DNA of 64,000 nt from Alteromonadales bacterium alter-6D02 (GCA_002835545.1 PIZK01000023.1:62001-126000); one strand, 5' to 3'; counted from the stretch's first letter, positions 39,501 to 49,785 are shown. Translations and numbers: made by a program. The notes: generated by a model from the sequence alone, not told the origin.

Positions 39501-40267
39501 AAGTACAACAGTTTGATAAAAATGTATTAATCGTAGACAGTCTACTTGACGCGTGCGTGGTTGCCGTTAACTCGACAATCGAAGTATTTGTAATTGATCA
39601 TCCTCTGACAGATGACCAAATACAACAATTGGTAATGTTTGTTAGAACCCTTGCTGAAGCACCCGTTAAGGTTTATTTCACAATACCCGAAAGAGACAAT
39701 AATTGTGTCGACTCAATATTACCTTACATAGATGAAGAGCAAGGTGATATTAACTTACTAAATAAACACAATGACAGTGAGCTAGATATATTATTTCAAA
39801 ACGTAGGAGACCAAAAGTTAGTTCTTGCCACTAAGAACACGCACAGTCACTTATTATTAGAGCACATAAAAATACTACTCATTGATACAGATATGCGTTT
39901 TGCATATTCGCTATCAAAACAATTACTCAGTGTTGGGGCTCATGTTGACATGAGTAATACGGAACAATATGCAATAGAACTGTTAGCGACAGAAGGTTAT
40001 GACTTAATCATCATTGATCCCGCACTCAATGAACAAGCAACAGACTGTGTAAACACAATTACTGCAATACGGGATCTAGCGGACTACGCAGAGAAGCCGT
40101 TAATGGTGCTTACGGATCAGCACAATGAAGCAGCACAACAGCGGTTTTTAACTCATGGCGCGAATATTTTTGTATCAAAACCAATACATTTTGATATTCT
40201 CATACCATTGATATATCTCAATCTCTATTCGATTGGTACATCTGTAAACGAAAAAGCCGATGACTAA
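36539..40267 (+). CDS. Large hybrid sensor histidine kinase with HAMP, GAF and two receiver-like domains
   Basis: 1242 residues from ATG 36539, which has AGGT six bases upstream; ATG 36479 would add 20 residues. TM1 lies near residues 9-33. A long helical periplasmic domain (to about 295) suggests an HBM-like sensor. TM2 is near 305-325 and a HAMP-type segment with KKPIGGEPLEIM follows. A GAF domain lies at about 450-595 and a Gln/Glu-rich coiled coil at 595-700. The kinase has H-box FLANMSHELRTPL, N-box RNLLSNAIKF and GTGLGLTIAKEL. The first receiver-like domain (KVLISTTDQD ... VFVIDHPLTD) looks atypical. The last has IDTDM, IIIDPALNE, VLTDQ and SKPIH and looks functional. No cognate regulator lies nearby, and the ligand is unknown. 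Confidence 0.82.
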   Translation: MFDKMKLSTMLAFGFGMIVALFIATSTLSYYAISDSTKGFSEYRNLARDTNLAGRLQANMLFVRLFVKEFFKTGDQSSVNNYRSRLKKLQSFLDEARTQIQEPSRARQVALISESIDDYVQNFDIIIDMKTKRDDLVFNNLDPTGIIMRTKLSSLIESAYADNAPDIAYYAGRIQERVLLARLYANKFLNTNSNQAALRFKKEIGIEIDTLATTLSPQLTDTNRRLFFATFQTSRAAYIEHFDAIEKLILERNAIINNQLDRIGPIISLAAEDVKLSVKSDQDKLGPKVQQDNEYSTLVISVISIIGLSGSMLVAWLITVQIKKPIGGEPLEIMGVTTEVARGNTDINFPQEASLSGIFLMLKTMVDALNNKVNIAQEIARGNLDVKVELSSSKDTLGIALQQMVVQLRERDNKITEETQAKALILSDLERQDWLKTQIAAVNNVSQGVINHSELCQRVITIISKSLQAAQGVIYIVKKEDSKLLKLYGSYAFNKRKSNDNTIEFGQGLAGQSAIEKESIVLVNVPQEHTTITSALGKSAPLNIIATPILFQDATIGVIEVASFNHITEIQQDFMEQVADNLGVIINSVSSRKQVEQLLKNSKQQAEVLTFKQQELEQANEVLQSKTELLTISEENLKQQSEELRASNDELSDKQRSLHQQKKKIEQSQRELTTKAEELAQASKYKSEFLANMSHELRTPLNSLLLLAKGLSENKKNNLDKIEVEDAQIIYRGGQNLLLLINDILDLSKVEAGKLTLHITAVEVNSIVENLKQLFAPMAKEKSIEFDVDVDSQVPTVIETDSLRIEQILRNLLSNAIKFTEVGHVRLAIKLIKTPAGGAQGSLSATDSVIFSVIDSGIGIPQNKIESIFEAFQQQDGSTSRKYGGTGLGLTIAKELTHLLGANISIQSEVNKGSTFTLAIPLNELPMKQTEIESALTIETNTSKESVDSATDKPQPQQAFPAIRTDLPKLPDESKVLISTTDQDFKDKVQQFDKNVLIVDSLLDACVVAVNSTIEVFVIDHPLTDDQIQQLVMFVRTLAEAPVKVYFTIPERDNNCVDSILPYIDEEQGDINLLNKHNDSELDILFQNVGDQKLVLATKNTHSHLLLEHIKILLIDTDMRFAYSLSKQLLSVGAHVDMSNTEQYAIELLATEGYDLIIIDPALNEQATDCVNTITAIRDLADYAEKPLMVLTDQHNEAAQQRFLTHGANIFVSKPIHFDILIPLIYLNLYSIGTSVNEKADD

Positions 40268-40280
40268 TGTCATCGGCTTT
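40253..40280. terminator. Terminator shared by the sensor kinase gene and pyrF
   Basis: AAAGCCGATGA (40253-40263), six-base loop holding the kinase stop codon, TCATCGGCTTT (40270-40280). On the minus strand it ends in GGCTTTTT, a good terminator for the lapA-lapB-pyrF operon. Confidence 0.85.
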
Positions 40281-40304
40281 AAAAGCAAGGTATTACTGCT
40301 GTGT

Positions 40305-41006
40305 TTATTTGGCTAGCGATTGATTGATATCGCGTAGTACCTCTGATGGGTTATCAGCTTTAGTAATTGGGCGACCAATGACTAGGTAGTCACTCCCCGC
40401 GGCAACGGCTTGCACTGGCGTCATAATACGTTTTTGATCGCCAACGGCACTACCCGCAGGTCGAATACCAGGCGTGACAAGGTTGAACTCTTGACCCAAT
40501 AACGATTTTAGTTTTTTCGCTTCTTGCGCGGAACACACCACACCGTCTAAGCCACACTCTTTAGTTAATGTAGCAAGTCTCTCTACATGCTGGTCAAGTG
40601 GTGCATCAATACCAATTAAAGGTAACTCTGCTTGCTCCATACTGGTTAACACTGTAACAGCAATCAATAGTGGTGCTTTGTCACCGTAAGGCACAAGCGC
40701 TTCTTTAGCCGCTCGCATCATTTTCTCGCCACCCGTTGCATGAACATTAACCATCCATACACCGAGTTCTGCGGCTGCAGTCACGGCCTTAGCAACGGTA
40801 TTAGGAATGTCATGAAATTTTAGATCGAGAAAAACATCAAAGCCTTTGTCTACCAATGCTTTAACGAATTCAGGGCCAAAATAAGTAAACATCTCTTTAC
40901 CAATCTTAAGGCGACAGCTATCCGCTGAAATACTATCGACAAATGCTAAAGCTTGCTCTTTGTTGTCAAAATCTAACGCAACAACGACTTTTGATTGATT
41001 AATCAT
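40305..41006 (-). CDS. pyrF: Orotidine 5'-phosphate decarboxylase
   Basis: 233 residues, the usual length. Motifs: [13 protein letters not shown] at the N-terminus, the catalytic [11 protein letters not shown] segment (Lys/Asp charge network), and the phosphate-binding region TPGIRPAG with [12 protein letters not shown]. It makes UMP in pyrimidine synthesis. It follows lapB by 30 bp, the same order as in E. coli. Confidence 0.96.
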   Translation of the reverse strand: MINQSKVVVALDFDNKEQALAFVDSISADSCRLKIGKEMFTYFGPEFVKALVDKGFDVFLDLKFHDIPNTVAKAVTAAAELGVWMVNVHATGGEKMMRAAKEALVPYGDKAPLLIAVTVLTSMEQAELPLIGIDAPLDQHVERLATLTKECGLDGVVCSAQEAKKLKSLLGQEFNLVTPGIRPAGSAVGDQKRIMTPVQAVAAGSDYLVIGRPITKADNPSEVLRDINQSLAK

Positions 41007-41035
41007 GAATTCCTCAAATATATAACGTAAAACTT

Positions 41036-42190
41036 TTAATCGCCGTCTAGACCACGAATAGGTTTAATACTACCCCAGCCTTGACATGACGGACATTGCC
41101 AGTGAATATTTCTGGCACTAAAACCACAACTCTTACAACGATAACGCGGCCTAATTTTCAGTTGCTCACCAACGAGAACGCGTAAATGATTTAAACTATC
41201 TTTAGCACGCCCTTCTTCTGCGTCATTAAGCTGAATTAACATTAATTCATGAAAACCATTAATGCTCGGCGCTTGAATTAGATGATCGGTTATCGTTTGC
41301 TCTAATTGTTGCTGACTCAGCTTAGGCTGCATAATTTGCAACTTGGCTAACAAGGTAGCAATACCCGCCCCTTTTTGAAGCGCGTCATCAAACTTCTGAA
41401 CCAATTGTTCATTTTGATTTCTTTGGTGATAACACTGAATAAAGAGGTCAATGGCTTCACGAAAGTAATCAATATCTTGCGCTAAAAACTGATCAATCAC
41501 TAATTGGCAATCAGCAAGCTTATTATTATCGAGGTAGTGCTTTCCTAGTATTAATCTAGCTCGAACACATCCCGGATCGGTAGACAAAGCGGTTTTTAAT
41601 AAACTAATGTCTTGTGAATCCTGCTCAAGATAAAGCTCGCAATAAAAGTGAGCTAAAGCACGGGTTAAACAACCATTACCGCGCTGCCCTAGTTTCTGAG
41701 CAGTTTGAATGGCAAGCTGCCAATCCTTAGTTTGCTGATATAAACTCACTAAATGATGCAGCGCACGTTCACCAAACTCTTTACTCACCGAAAGTTCGGT
41801 AAAAATCTCTAAACTACGGTCAATCAATCCTGCTTGGAGGTAATCATTACCAAGTTCGTAGAGCGCATTATCACGTTGATGGTCCGTTAAATTTGGCCGA
41901 GCTAATAGATTTTGGTGAACGCGTAATGAACGGTCCACTTCACCACGTTGTCGAAACAAACGTCCAAGTGCTAAATGGGTTTCAATTGTCTCATTATCAA
42001 CTTCGACTAACGCAATGAATTGATCAACAGCTTTATCGGGCTGATCAGACAATAGGTAATTTAGGCCTGCGACATAACTTTTTGAATAGTCACTCGCATG
42101 ACGTTTGTGTTGATGCCCTGCACTGCGACGGCCCATATACCAACCATAGGCCGCTGCAATAGGCAGCAACAGAAACAACAACTCAAACAT
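41036..42190 (-). CDS. lapB: Lipopolysaccharide assembly protein B (TPR protein with rubredoxin-like tail)
   Basis: 384 residues from the Met at 42190, which gives the typical N-terminus [24 protein letters not shown]; the start overlaps lapA by 8 bp. One N-terminal membrane helix is followed by about nine TPR units facing the cytoplasm. The C-terminal zinc/rubredoxin domain has [23 protein letters not shown]. In E. coli LapB (YciM) helps FtsH degrade LpxC and so limits lipopolysaccharide synthesis. The gene is essential in several bacteria. Confidence 0.94.
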   Translation of the reverse strand: MFELLFLLLPIAAAYGWYMGRRSAGHQHKRHASDYSKSYVAGLNYLLSDQPDKAVDQFIALVEVDNETIETHLALGRLFRQRGEVDRSLRVHQNLLARPNLTDHQRDNALYELGNDYLQAGLIDRSLEIFTELSVSKEFGERALHHLVSLYQQTKDWQLAIQTAQKLGQRGNGCLTRALAHFYCELYLEQDSQDISLLKTALSTDPGCVRARLILGKHYLDNNKLADCQLVIDQFLAQDIDYFREAIDLFIQCYHQRNQNEQLVQKFDDALQKGAGIATLLAKLQIMQPKLSQQQLEQTITDHLIQAPSINGFHELMLIQLNDAEEGRAKDSLNHLRVLVGEQLKIRPRYRCKSCGFSARNIHWQCPSCQGWGSIKPIRGLDGD

Positions 42191-42488
42191 TAGAAGTGAT
42201 TTGTTTTTCTTGTGTTGGTGCAACTACTGGTGCTGGACTATCAGCTAAACGCGTAATTTTCTTGTTTGCTATGTTAAGTTTGATTTTTAATCCGATGTAT
42301 AATGAGTAAAAGATAAACCAACAAATGACAAAGCCTGAAATGAAGGCTAAACCAATAACATGACTGACATTAAAACTACCTTGAGCGATCAGGTAATTAA
42401 TAGTCACCATCTCTTTATTACTTGCACTAAAGATCATTGCCATGACGAAGAACAGAATGACAACAATTGTTGCTATGACCGATTTCAT
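42183..42488 (-). CDS. lapA: Lipopolysaccharide assembly protein A
   Basis: 101 residues with two membrane helices (about 5-22 and 43-68), DUF1049 family (YciS). The conserved core is ASNKEMVTINYLIAQGSFNVSHVIGLAFISGFVICW. It partners LapB in the inner membrane. The name is shared with, but unrelated to, the biofilm adhesin LapA that LapG and LapD act on. Confidence 0.9.
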   Translation of the reverse strand: MKSVIATIVVILFFVMAMIFSASNKEMVTINYLIAQGSFNVSHVIGLAFISGFVICWFIFYSLYIGLKIKLNIANKKITRLADSPAPVVAPTQEKQITSNV

Positions 42489-42574
42489 TGGAGCTCCTTG
42501 CTAATAAAGTTTATATGGCTTCATTATCTAAGAAATTGTGCAGCGTGACTAGCCATAATTTATTAAAAAGCAAT

Positions 42575-42601
42575 AAAAAAGCGACCCTAGGGTCGCTTTT
42601 A
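42575..42601 (-). terminator. Terminator of ihfB
   Basis: AAAAGCGACCC (42577-42587), TA, GGGTCGCTTTT (42590-42600). The stem is perfect. It separates ihfB from lapA, so lapA-lapB-pyrF needs its own promoter in the remaining 90 bp. Confidence 0.9.
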
Positions 42602-42643
42602 TAATCGCTTGTTAAATAAGACCTCACCTAAGTGATGAATTAT

Positions 42644-42934
42644 TTAAGCATTAAGGCTGGCATTGACTCGTTCACGAAGCTCTTTACCTGGTTTAAAGTG
42701 AGGTACATATTTTGCACCTAACTCAACCGTTTCACCTGACTTAGGATTGCGTCCTGTACGTGGTGCACGATAGTGTAATGAAAAACTACCAAAGCCACGA
42801 ATTTCAATACGATCACCTTCAGATAAAGTATTAGCCATCAAATCAAGCATGTCTTTAACAGCCGACTCAATATCTTTAGCAGATAAGTGTAATTGTTTCA
42901 GGGCTAACCTTTCGATTAATTCTGATTTAGTCAT
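42644..42934 (-). CDS. ihfB: Integration host factor beta subunit
   Basis: 96 residues with IhfB features: [74 protein letters not shown]-bending partner of IhfA (21913-22209). It lies 67 bp downstream of rpsA, as in other gammaproteobacteria. Confidence 0.96.
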   Translation of the reverse strand: MTKSELIERLALKQLHLSAKDIESAVKDMLDLMANTLSEGDRIEIRGFGSFSLHYRAPRTGRNPKSGETVELGAKYVPHFKPGKELRERVNASLNA

Positions 42935-43001
42935 AAACCTTCCTTTTTGCTATTACTATTACTATATAGATGAGGCGTTTACACGCCTCAACCACATCAT
43001 A

Positions 43002-44672
43002 CTAGTCGCGGTTTGCGTTTTTGAACGCTTCAGCCATCGCATTTGAAGAGAAGCTCTCTTCAGCGTTGTTGATGCTATCAACTGCAGATTTCTCTTCAGC
43101 TTCGTCTTTAGCACGGATTGATAAGCTAACAACACGGTTCTTACGATCAACACCAACAAACTTAGCTTCAACTTCTTGACCTTCAGATAGCTCTGTAGAA
43201 GCATCTTCAACACGGTCACGAGAAATGTCAGCTACACGGATGTAACCTTCAACGCTATCTGCTAACTCAACAGTTGCGCCTTTAGCGTCAACAGCAGTTA
43301 CCTTACCTTTAACAATAGCACCTTTTTTGTTTTCTGACAGGTAGTTATTGAAAGGGTCTTCTTCAGATTGCTTGATACCAAGGCTGATACGCTCACGTTC
43401 TGCATCTACTGCAAGAACAACAGCTTCGATTTCGTCACCTTTAGAGAAATCACGTACTGCATCTTCACCAGCAACATTCCAAGAAATGTCAGAAAGGTGA
43501 ACAAGACCGTCGATACCACCGTCAAGACCGATGAATACACCGAAATCTGTGATAGATTTGATCTTACCAGAAACGCGATCGCCTTTAGCGAACTTAGAAG
43601 AGAACTCTGACCAAGGGTTAGCAACACATTGCTTAAGACCTAGAGAAATACGACGACGCTCTTCATCGATGTCAAGAACCATAACTTCCACAGTGTCATC
43701 TAAGCTAACAACTTTAGATGGGTGGATGTTTTTGTTAGTCCAATCCATTTCAGAAACGTGTACTAGACCTTCAACGCCTTCTTGAATCTCAACGAAACAA
43801 CCGTAATCTGTTAGGTTAGTTACGCGACCAGTAAGCTTAGTACCTTCTGGGAAACGACCCGCGATTGATACCCATGGATCTTCACCCATTTGCTTAAGGC
43901 CAAGAGAAACACGAGTTTTCTCACGATCGTACTTAAGTACACGAACATTGATTTCGTCACCAACTGCAACGATTTCGCTTGGGTGCTTAACACGTTTCCA
44001 AGCCATATCAGTGATGTGTAGAAGACCATCGATACCGCCAAGATCAACGAATGCACCGTAGTCAGTAAGGTTCTTAACGATACCTTTAACTTCGATACCT
44101 TCTTGAAGGTTAGCTAGTAACTCTTCACGCTCTGCACTGTTTTCAGTTTCGATAACTGCGCGACGAGAAACAACAACGTTGTTACGTTTTTGGTCAAGTT
44201 TGATAACTTTGAATTCTAATTCTTTACCTTCAAGGTGAGAAGTATCACGTACTGGACGTACATCTACTAATGAACCAGGTAGGAAAGCACGGATAGTATT
44301 CACTTCAACAGTGAAACCACCTTTAACTTTACCGTTGATAACACCAACGATAGTTTCTTGCTCTTCGAAAGCTTTCTCAAGAACGCCCCAAGACTCGTGA
44401 CGCTTAGCTTTCTCACGAGAAAGTTGAGTTTCACCAAAGCCATCTTCCATAGCATCGATTGCAACGTCAACAACGTCGCCAACAGCTACTTCTAATTCAC
44501 CAAGTGCGTTTTTGAATTGGTCAGCAGAGATTGGGCTTTCAGATTTAAGACCAGCGTCTACTAATACAGTACCACGTTCGATACGAACTACAGTACCTTT
44601 TACAATCGAACCAGGACGGGTTTCAAGTTCTTGAAGAGACTCTTCAAACAGTTGAGCAAAAGATTCAGTCAT
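43002..44672 (-). CDS. rpsA: 30S ribosomal protein S1
   Basis: 556 residues (E. coli 557), started at the Met of [24 protein letters not shown]; the frame is open seven codons further. Six S1 repeats are visible, with typical VxLGLKQ endings ([36 protein letters not shown]). The first two bind the ribosome (S2), the others mRNA. The 107-bp leader after cmk may serve S1 autoregulation, known in E. coli. Confidence 0.97.
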   Translation of the reverse strand: MTESFAQLFEESLQELETRPGSIVKGTVVRIERGTVLVDAGLKSESPISADQFKNALGELEVAVGDVVDVAIDAMEDGFGETQLSREKAKRHESWGVLEKAFEEQETIVGVINGKVKGGFTVEVNTIRAFLPGSLVDVRPVRDTSHLEGKELEFKVIKLDQKRNNVVVSRRAVIETENSAEREELLANLQEGIEVKGIVKNLTDYGAFVDLGGIDGLLHITDMAWKRVKHPSEIVAVGDEINVRVLKYDREKTRVSLGLKQMGEDPWVSIAGRFPEGTKLTGRVTNLTDYGCFVEIQEGVEGLVHVSEMDWTNKNIHPSKVVSLDDTVEVMVLDIDEERRRISLGLKQCVANPWSEFSSKFAKGDRVSGKIKSITDFGVFIGLDGGIDGLVHLSDISWNVAGEDAVRDFSKGDEIEAVVLAVDAERERISLGIKQSEEDPFNNYLSENKKGAIVKGKVTAVDAKGATVELADSVEGYIRVADISRDRVEDASTELSEGQEVEAKFVGVDRKNRVVSLSIRAKDEAEEKSAVDSINNAEESFSSNAMAEAFKNANRD

Positions 44673-44779
44673 GTTTAAATTCACATTTTTCAATCCATCT
44701 ATGCATCCGGCAACAATGGGGTTGTTAATTAATACTCTATCAATCCTTGACTGAGTAATAGGGTTTATTAGTTCTTTAT

Positions 44780-45466
44780 CTACATTTCGATGCTGTTAGC
44801 TGCATGTTCAACAACTTTAGCTAACACTTCATCAATAGATAAACCTGTCGAATCAACGACTAGTGCATCATCGGCCGGTACAAGCGGTGCAACACTTCGG
44901 TTACGATCTCGCTCATCACGTTCGCTGATCTCACTTAAAAGGGACTGGATATTAGCATCAAAGCCCTTTTCTTGCAACTGGTTATAGCGTCGTTGAGCGC
45001 GCTCTTCGGCGCTCGCCGTTAAGAAAAATTTAATTGGTGCTTGTGGAAAAACAATGGTCCCCATGTCACGGCCATCTGCAATTAAACCATCGCTGGTCAA
45101 AAATGCTCGTTGACGACGTAATAATGCTTCACGAACACGAGGGAAAGCGGCGACTTTAGACGCGCTATTCCCCACTTTTTCATTACGAATTTCGCGAGTC
45201 ACGTCCTCACCTTCAAGGATCACTTTAATGACGCCTGATTCACTATCACTAACAAAACGAACGTCTAAATGCCCTGCTAACGGTGTTAACGCGTCCTCGT
45301 TATCGAGGGCTACATTGTGATGAATGGCTGCTAATGCTAGCACGCGGTATATTGCACCGCTGTCAAGTAAATGCCACCCTAACTTATCAGCTAATAATCT
45401 CGCGATAGTTCCTTTACCAGCACCGCTTGGGCCGTCAATTGTTATCACTGACAAATTTTCTGCCAT
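44780..45466 (-). CDS. cmk: Cytidylate kinase
   Basis: 228 residues. The P-loop [17 protein letters not shown] lies at the N-terminus, followed by [15 protein letters not shown] and the [30 protein letters not shown] segment. It phosphorylates CMP and dCMP. It is placed between aroA and rpsA in the conserved order. Confidence 0.96.
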   Translation of the reverse strand: MAENLSVITIDGPSGAGKGTIARLLADKLGWHLLDSGAIYRVLALAAIHHNVALDNEDALTPLAGHLDVRFVSDSESGVIKVILEGEDVTREIRNEKVGNSASKVAAFPRVREALLRRQRAFLTSDGLIADGRDMGTIVFPQAPIKFFLTASAEERAQRRYNQLQEKGFDANIQSLLSEISERDERDRNRSVAPLVPADDALVVDSTGLSIDEVLAKVVEHAANSIEM

Positions 45467-45692
45467 TGTTTACTCCTACGAACCTGATATTACAATAGGC
45501 TTATTATTTTAATTATCTTATTGGTCTTGTACTTATTAACTAGTACTAAATACTTAGAAAGACACCAAATTTCGGGACATATACTACAGTAGCCAGACAC
45601 AAGATGAAATCGTTAAACAAAGATTTAACCTTTTATTAATGTTAAATAATGTTTCTATGATTTAAATCACTATTCACCGACCACGTTTTTGG

Positions 45693-46973
45693 TCAGCAAA
45701 TCGATCGAAAACAATCAAAATACGTAGGAAATGTTTTTGCGGTACAACCAGGATCATTGATGGTTACAGGTGTATCGCTTAACGCAACCAACGAAAAACA
45801 CATTGCAATGCGATGATCATTATAGGTATCAATCGCGGCATGGGCTAATGACGTCGGAGGAGTCACCGTTATATAATCGTGCCCTTCATCAACTGTCGCG
45901 CCAACCTTTCTTAACTCAGTTGCCATGGCAGCTAAGCGATCAGTCTCCTTAACACGCCAGTTATAAATATTGCGGATTGACGTTGGACCTTTTGCAAATA
46001 AAGCCGTCGTCGCTATCGTCATTGCAGCATCAGGGATATGATTCATATCAAGATCAACACCTGATAGTGTATCTGCTGTCACAGTGATTGAATGCGGCTG
46101 CCACTCAACCTTAGCGCCCATAGCTTCAAGAACGTCAGCAAAGTGCTTATCACCTTGAACAGAATCGGAGCCCACACCGGTAACAGTGACACTGCCACCC
46201 TTTATCGCAGCAGCAGCTAAAAAATAGCTAGCAGAAGAAGCATCGCCTTCGACATGAACTACACCTGGCGATACATAACTTTGCTGACCTTTAATGCTAA
46301 ATGACTGTAGGTTAGTGTGCGACACTTCAACACCAAACTTTTTCATTAGATCAAGAGTAATTTCGATATAAGGTTTTGAAACAAGTTCACCGACGATTTC
46401 AATGTCGATATCACCGTCGGCTAATGGCGCAGCCATTAAGAAGGCGGTAAGAAATTGACTAGACACAGAACCATCAATTTGCACTTTACCACCGCTGATA
46501 CCAGTACCCTTAATTGTCACTGGTGGGAAACCCTCAAAATCATGATATTTAATATCACAACCCATCGCTTGTAATGCTTCAACTAATGAATCAATTGGTC
46601 GCTCAGACATACGCGGTTCACCCGTTAAGGTAAACTCGCCCCGCCCTAAACACAGTGCTGCACACAATGGACGCATCGCTGTACCTGCATTACCTAAGAA
46701 TAATTCACAAGAACCATCAAAATTTAATGACCCGCCATTACCTTCAACAATACACTCAGTGCGATCATCGCTTAGCTGATAAGAAACATTTAGCGTCTCA
46801 AGTGCGTTAAGCATATGACGAATATCGTCACTATCAAGTAAATTCTTAATCGTTGTTTGCCCTTGAGCCAATGCCGCCAATAATAGCGCACGATTAGACA
46901 AACTTTTTGAACCGGGTAAATTAACAGTGCCATTAACTGCAGATATTGGCGAAAGCGTTAGCGAATCCATCAT
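45693..46973 (-). CDS. aroA: 3-phosphoshikimate 1-carboxyvinyltransferase (EPSP synthase)
   Basis: 426 residues (E. coli 427). Motifs: [37 protein letters not shown] and [17 protein letters not shown], and near the C-terminus [22 protein letters not shown] and [13 protein letters not shown]. The class I signature [10 protein letters not shown] predicts glyphosate sensitivity. The second Met (46970) is an equally possible start. serC, usually just upstream, is missing here. Confidence 0.96.
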   Translation of the reverse strand: MMDSLTLSPISAVNGTVNLPGSKSLSNRALLLAALAQGQTTIKNLLDSDDIRHMLNALETLNVSYQLSDDRTECIVEGNGGSLNFDGSCELFLGNAGTAMRPLCAALCLGRGEFTLTGEPRMSERPIDSLVEALQAMGCDIKYHDFEGFPPVTIKGTGISGGKVQIDGSVSSQFLTAFLMAAPLADGDIDIEIVGELVSKPYIEITLDLMKKFGVEVSHTNLQSFSIKGQQSYVSPGVVHVEGDASSASYFLAAAAIKGGSVTVTGVGSDSVQGDKHFADVLEAMGAKVEWQPHSITVTADTLSGVDLDMNHIPDAAMTIATTALFAKGPTSIRNIYNWRVKETDRLAAMATELRKVGATVDEGHDYITVTPPTSLAHAAIDTYNDHRIAMCFSLVALSDTPVTINDPGCTAKTFPTYFDCFRSIC

Positions 46974-47245
46974 GTTCCTTTTAAATAATAACGTGTGTAA
47001 TTTAATTACATTGGAAACTTATAATGCCAGCGTAAACGCAACTTGCCAATAATAAATGTTACCTATTTGGTCGAATGAATTGTAAAAATGAATTTTTATT
47101 ACAAACTGAACAAAAGTGAAGAATTATTATAAAAAGGAATCTTTAAACCAGTCCCAAACACCAAAAGAGTAATTAGGAAAGATATCGATACCTAAAGCTG
47201 ATTTAGCAAGTTAAAGGATAAGCAAGCCTAGACCCGCACTAAACA

Positions 47246-47470
47246 TCAGAAATAGCGATAACGAAAGAATTTAACAGTACTGCGTAAATAAACAGCGTGA
47301 TTGCCCCACTGTCTAGCCCCTAATGAATGCTTAAGATACGAAAGCTGTTCTTCCGTAAAACTGTTCTGTACATTTTCAGGCATGCGCTCCAACAGTTTCG
47401 CCAAAGCAATTTCTTGCTTTAACAAACTTGCTGCTGATGGCTCTTTATCAAGGCTCATTTCAGGTTTCAC
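47246..47470 (-). CDS. Small conserved-looking protein of unknown function
   Basis: 74 residues from a GTG at 47470 with GGAAA five bases upstream; an in-frame ATG lies at 47458. The protein has an amphipathic helical N-terminal half (SLLKQEIALAKLLERMPENVQNSFTEEQLSYLKHSLGARQWG) and a basic aromatic end (TVKFFRYRYF). No signal peptide or membrane segment. I believe similar short proteins occur in related bacteria but cannot name the family. It lies between aroA and the broken ugd, on their strand. Confidence 0.55.
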   Translation of the reverse strand: MKPEMSLDKEPSAASLLKQEIALAKLLERMPENVQNSFTEEQLSYLKHSLGARQWGNHAVYLRSTVKFFRYRYF

Positions 47471-47535
47471 AGCATTTCCAAACTCTCGTGACTTTGAATA
47501 TTAATACCCAAAGTCAACGCTATTAACTAGTTGTC

Positions 47536-48898
47536 TTATTGATTATTTGAAACTGACAGTCCACGCCCGATACTGTAGTAACTGATCCCTTTAGTCGCCA
47601 TTCGGCTAGGCTCAAACAAATTACGCCCATCGAAAATGATTGGCTGAGTCAGTAGCTCTTTGATTACGTCAAAATCAGGTGCTTTAAAATTTTGCCACTC
47701 TGTACCAATAATCAAAGCGTCCGCATCCTTCAACGCAGCCTCTTTAGTACCCATCAGTGCGAGTTCAGGCTTATTCCCGTAGATTCGTTGGGTTTCGTTC
47801 ATTGCTTCAGGGTCGAATGCTTGTACATTTGCGCCAGCGGCCCATAGCTGCTCCATTAACACACGACTTGGTGCCTCTCGCATATCATCTGTATTTGGTT
47901 TGAACGAAAGTCCCCAAAGAGCAAATGTTTTTCCTTCTAGGTTGTCGGCTCCAAATTGTGTCTCGATATAGTCAAATAACTTATTCTTTTGACGGTAGTT
48001 AACGGATTCGACCGCCTTAAGAATCTTCGACTCATACCCGATTGCGTCAGAGGTACGAACGAGTGCCTGAACATCTTTCGGAAAACAAGAGTCTCCATAA
48101 CCGCACCCTGGGTAGATAAATTGAAAGCCAATACGTGAATCAGAACCTATGCCCTGCCGCACGTGCTCGATATCGGCACCAACGTGTTCAGCAATATTTG
48201 CCATTTCATTCATAAAACTAATTTTAGTAGCTAACATACAATTAGCGGCATACTTCGTTAATTCGGCGCTTCGAATATCCATGACAATAATCTTTTCATG
48301 GTTACGGTTGAAAGGTGCATACAATTCACGCATCAACTCTTCTGCCATTGATGAGTCTGTGCCAATCACTATTCGAACTGGGCGTTTACAGTCTCCAACA
48401 GCGGCACCTTCTTTTAAAAACTCAGGGTTTGAAACCAAAGAGAACCCCAACTCTTCACCACGCTGCTCTAATACAGATTCAACTTGTTTTTTCACTTTAT
48501 CTGCAGTGCCAACTGGGGCGGTTGACTTATCAATGATGACTTTATAAGAGTTCATGTGCGTAGCAATAGTTTCGGCGACCTTAAGAACATATTTCAGATC
48601 AGCTGAACCATCTTTATCAGGTGGCGCACCAACGGCTATAAATTGTAATTCACCAAAATCAACATCAAATTTAGCATCAGCTGTAAATACAATTTGGCCT
48701 TGTTCAAAGTCACTTTTGACTAAAGGAGTCAGACCCGGTTCATATATAGGAATAATACCATTTTGAATGGTCGTGAATTTTTTTGGTCGACATCAACACA
48801 ACAAACATCATGACCAGCATCGGCTAACACTGCCGCTCGTACAAGGCCAACACAACCAATACCCAAAAATGTAACTTTTATCTTTGATTTCTTTCCAT
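47536..48898 (-). pseudogene. ugd: UDP-glucose 6-dehydrogenase, broken by two frame lesions
   Basis: From about 48555 to 47536 the frame is intact: catalytic Cys in [12 protein letters not shown], the NAD-dehydrogenase C-terminal domain [17 protein letters not shown], and [13 protein letters not shown]. The N-terminal Rossmann part ([31 protein letters not shown]) is present upstream but in another frame. One extra A in the A7 run (48778-48784, T on the plus strand) would restore reading. A second lesion lies beside the ATG at 48896-48898: one extra A in the following GGAAAG joins that ATG to the family N-terminus. The enzyme makes UDP-glucuronate for polysaccharides. Sequencing error in homopolymers is the main alternative to real decay. 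Confidence 0.75.
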
Positions 48899-48958
48899 AA
48901 AATTTCGCGCTAATTAATGCATGATTAATTTAAAAGTTTGAACTATAGATTTTATTAC

Positions 48959-48984
48959 GGGCTCATTTCTACAGAAATGAGCCC
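48959..48984. repeat. Perfect 26-bp inverted repeat upstream of ugd
   Basis: GGGCTCATTTCT (48959-48970), AC, AGAAATGAGCCC (48973-48984). It lies 61 bp before the ugd ATG on the minus strand. No T-run follows on either strand, so an ordinary terminator is unlikely. Confidence 0.6.
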
Positions 48985-49143
48985 AGACTAAGCAAAAATG
49001 ACAGCGCCGTCACACTTTAATTGAACGAGCAGCAAAGCTGTAACTAAATCTCTTATTTAGAACAGGCTTGAGTCCGCCTAAGAATTATTGCTTGCTACTT
49101 TTTTTTTTATTGTTTTATAATTAAATAACTTTAACCGACATGG

Positions 49144-49785
49144 ATGGGCATTACTTTGAAACAAATTGCTGTTCTTGTTGGTTTTTTCGCTTTATTATTG
49201 CCATCATTGTCTCAAAGCTCTTGTAATGGGTATTTTTCATCCCACTTTTTCTGAACTTGAGCAACAGTGTAATCTTAACGCTGTATACAGAGCGCAAGAC
49301 TGGCAAAAAGTTCTTAATGATAACCGAGATGGTAATGAATGGGTCAAACTTAATCGTATTAAACACTTCTTTAATAAAGAGATAGCTTATCAAGATGATC
49401 TTCCACTCTGGGGGAAGAAAGGTTATTGGGCTTCACCATTTGAAACCATTGGCCGCAGCAAAGGAGATTGCGAAGATTATGCCATTGCAAAGTTTTCTCG
49501 TTTACTGCGCTTGGTATTCCTGAAGACAAGCTAAGGCTCATGTATTTTCTACACCTGAAAGTTAATTAACCACACGTGGTTTTAATCTATCTAAAAAACC
49601 CGACATCTGTACCTTTAGTATTAGATAATAATAATCAACGAGTGTTACCAGCGAATAAAAGAAAAGAGCTTAGACCAATTTATAGCTTTAACGGCAATGG
49701 TTTATGTCTTTCAAAAGCTAGAGAGCGCGGGCGAAAAGTAAGTAACAGCAAAGCAGTATCAGCATGGAACAAGTTATTACTTTAA
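49144..49785 (+). pseudogene. lapG: LapG-type periplasmic cysteine protease, broken
   Basis: The gene can be rebuilt across three lesions. A signal peptide (KQIAVLVGFFALLLPSLSQS) starts at ATG 49144. One surplus T in the T5 run at 49233-49237 shifts the frame before HPTFSELEQQCN. A missing T at 49493-49496 breaks AKFFSFTALGIPEDK. A TAA at 49567-49569 replaces the expected Gln of the NQPH segment. The catalytic Cys (GDCEDYA), His (PHVVLIY) and Asp (PLVLDN) are all still present, and the end PIYSFNGNGLCL is typical. LapG cuts large adhesins off the outer membrane. The intact lapD downstream is its known regulator. Confidence 0.75.

Noticed and set aside
42183-42488. lapA as the adhesin partner of lapD/lapG
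   Set aside because: This LapA is the DUF1049 lipopolysaccharide assembly protein, a different family with the same symbol.
43368-43785. Several frames antisense to rpsA
   Set aside because: They come from the biased codon use of a highly expressed gene and resemble no family.
49166-49534. A separate 122-residue protein from 49166
   Set aside because: It is the middle part of lapG in one of its frames; the true N-terminus is the signal peptide in the neighbouring frame.
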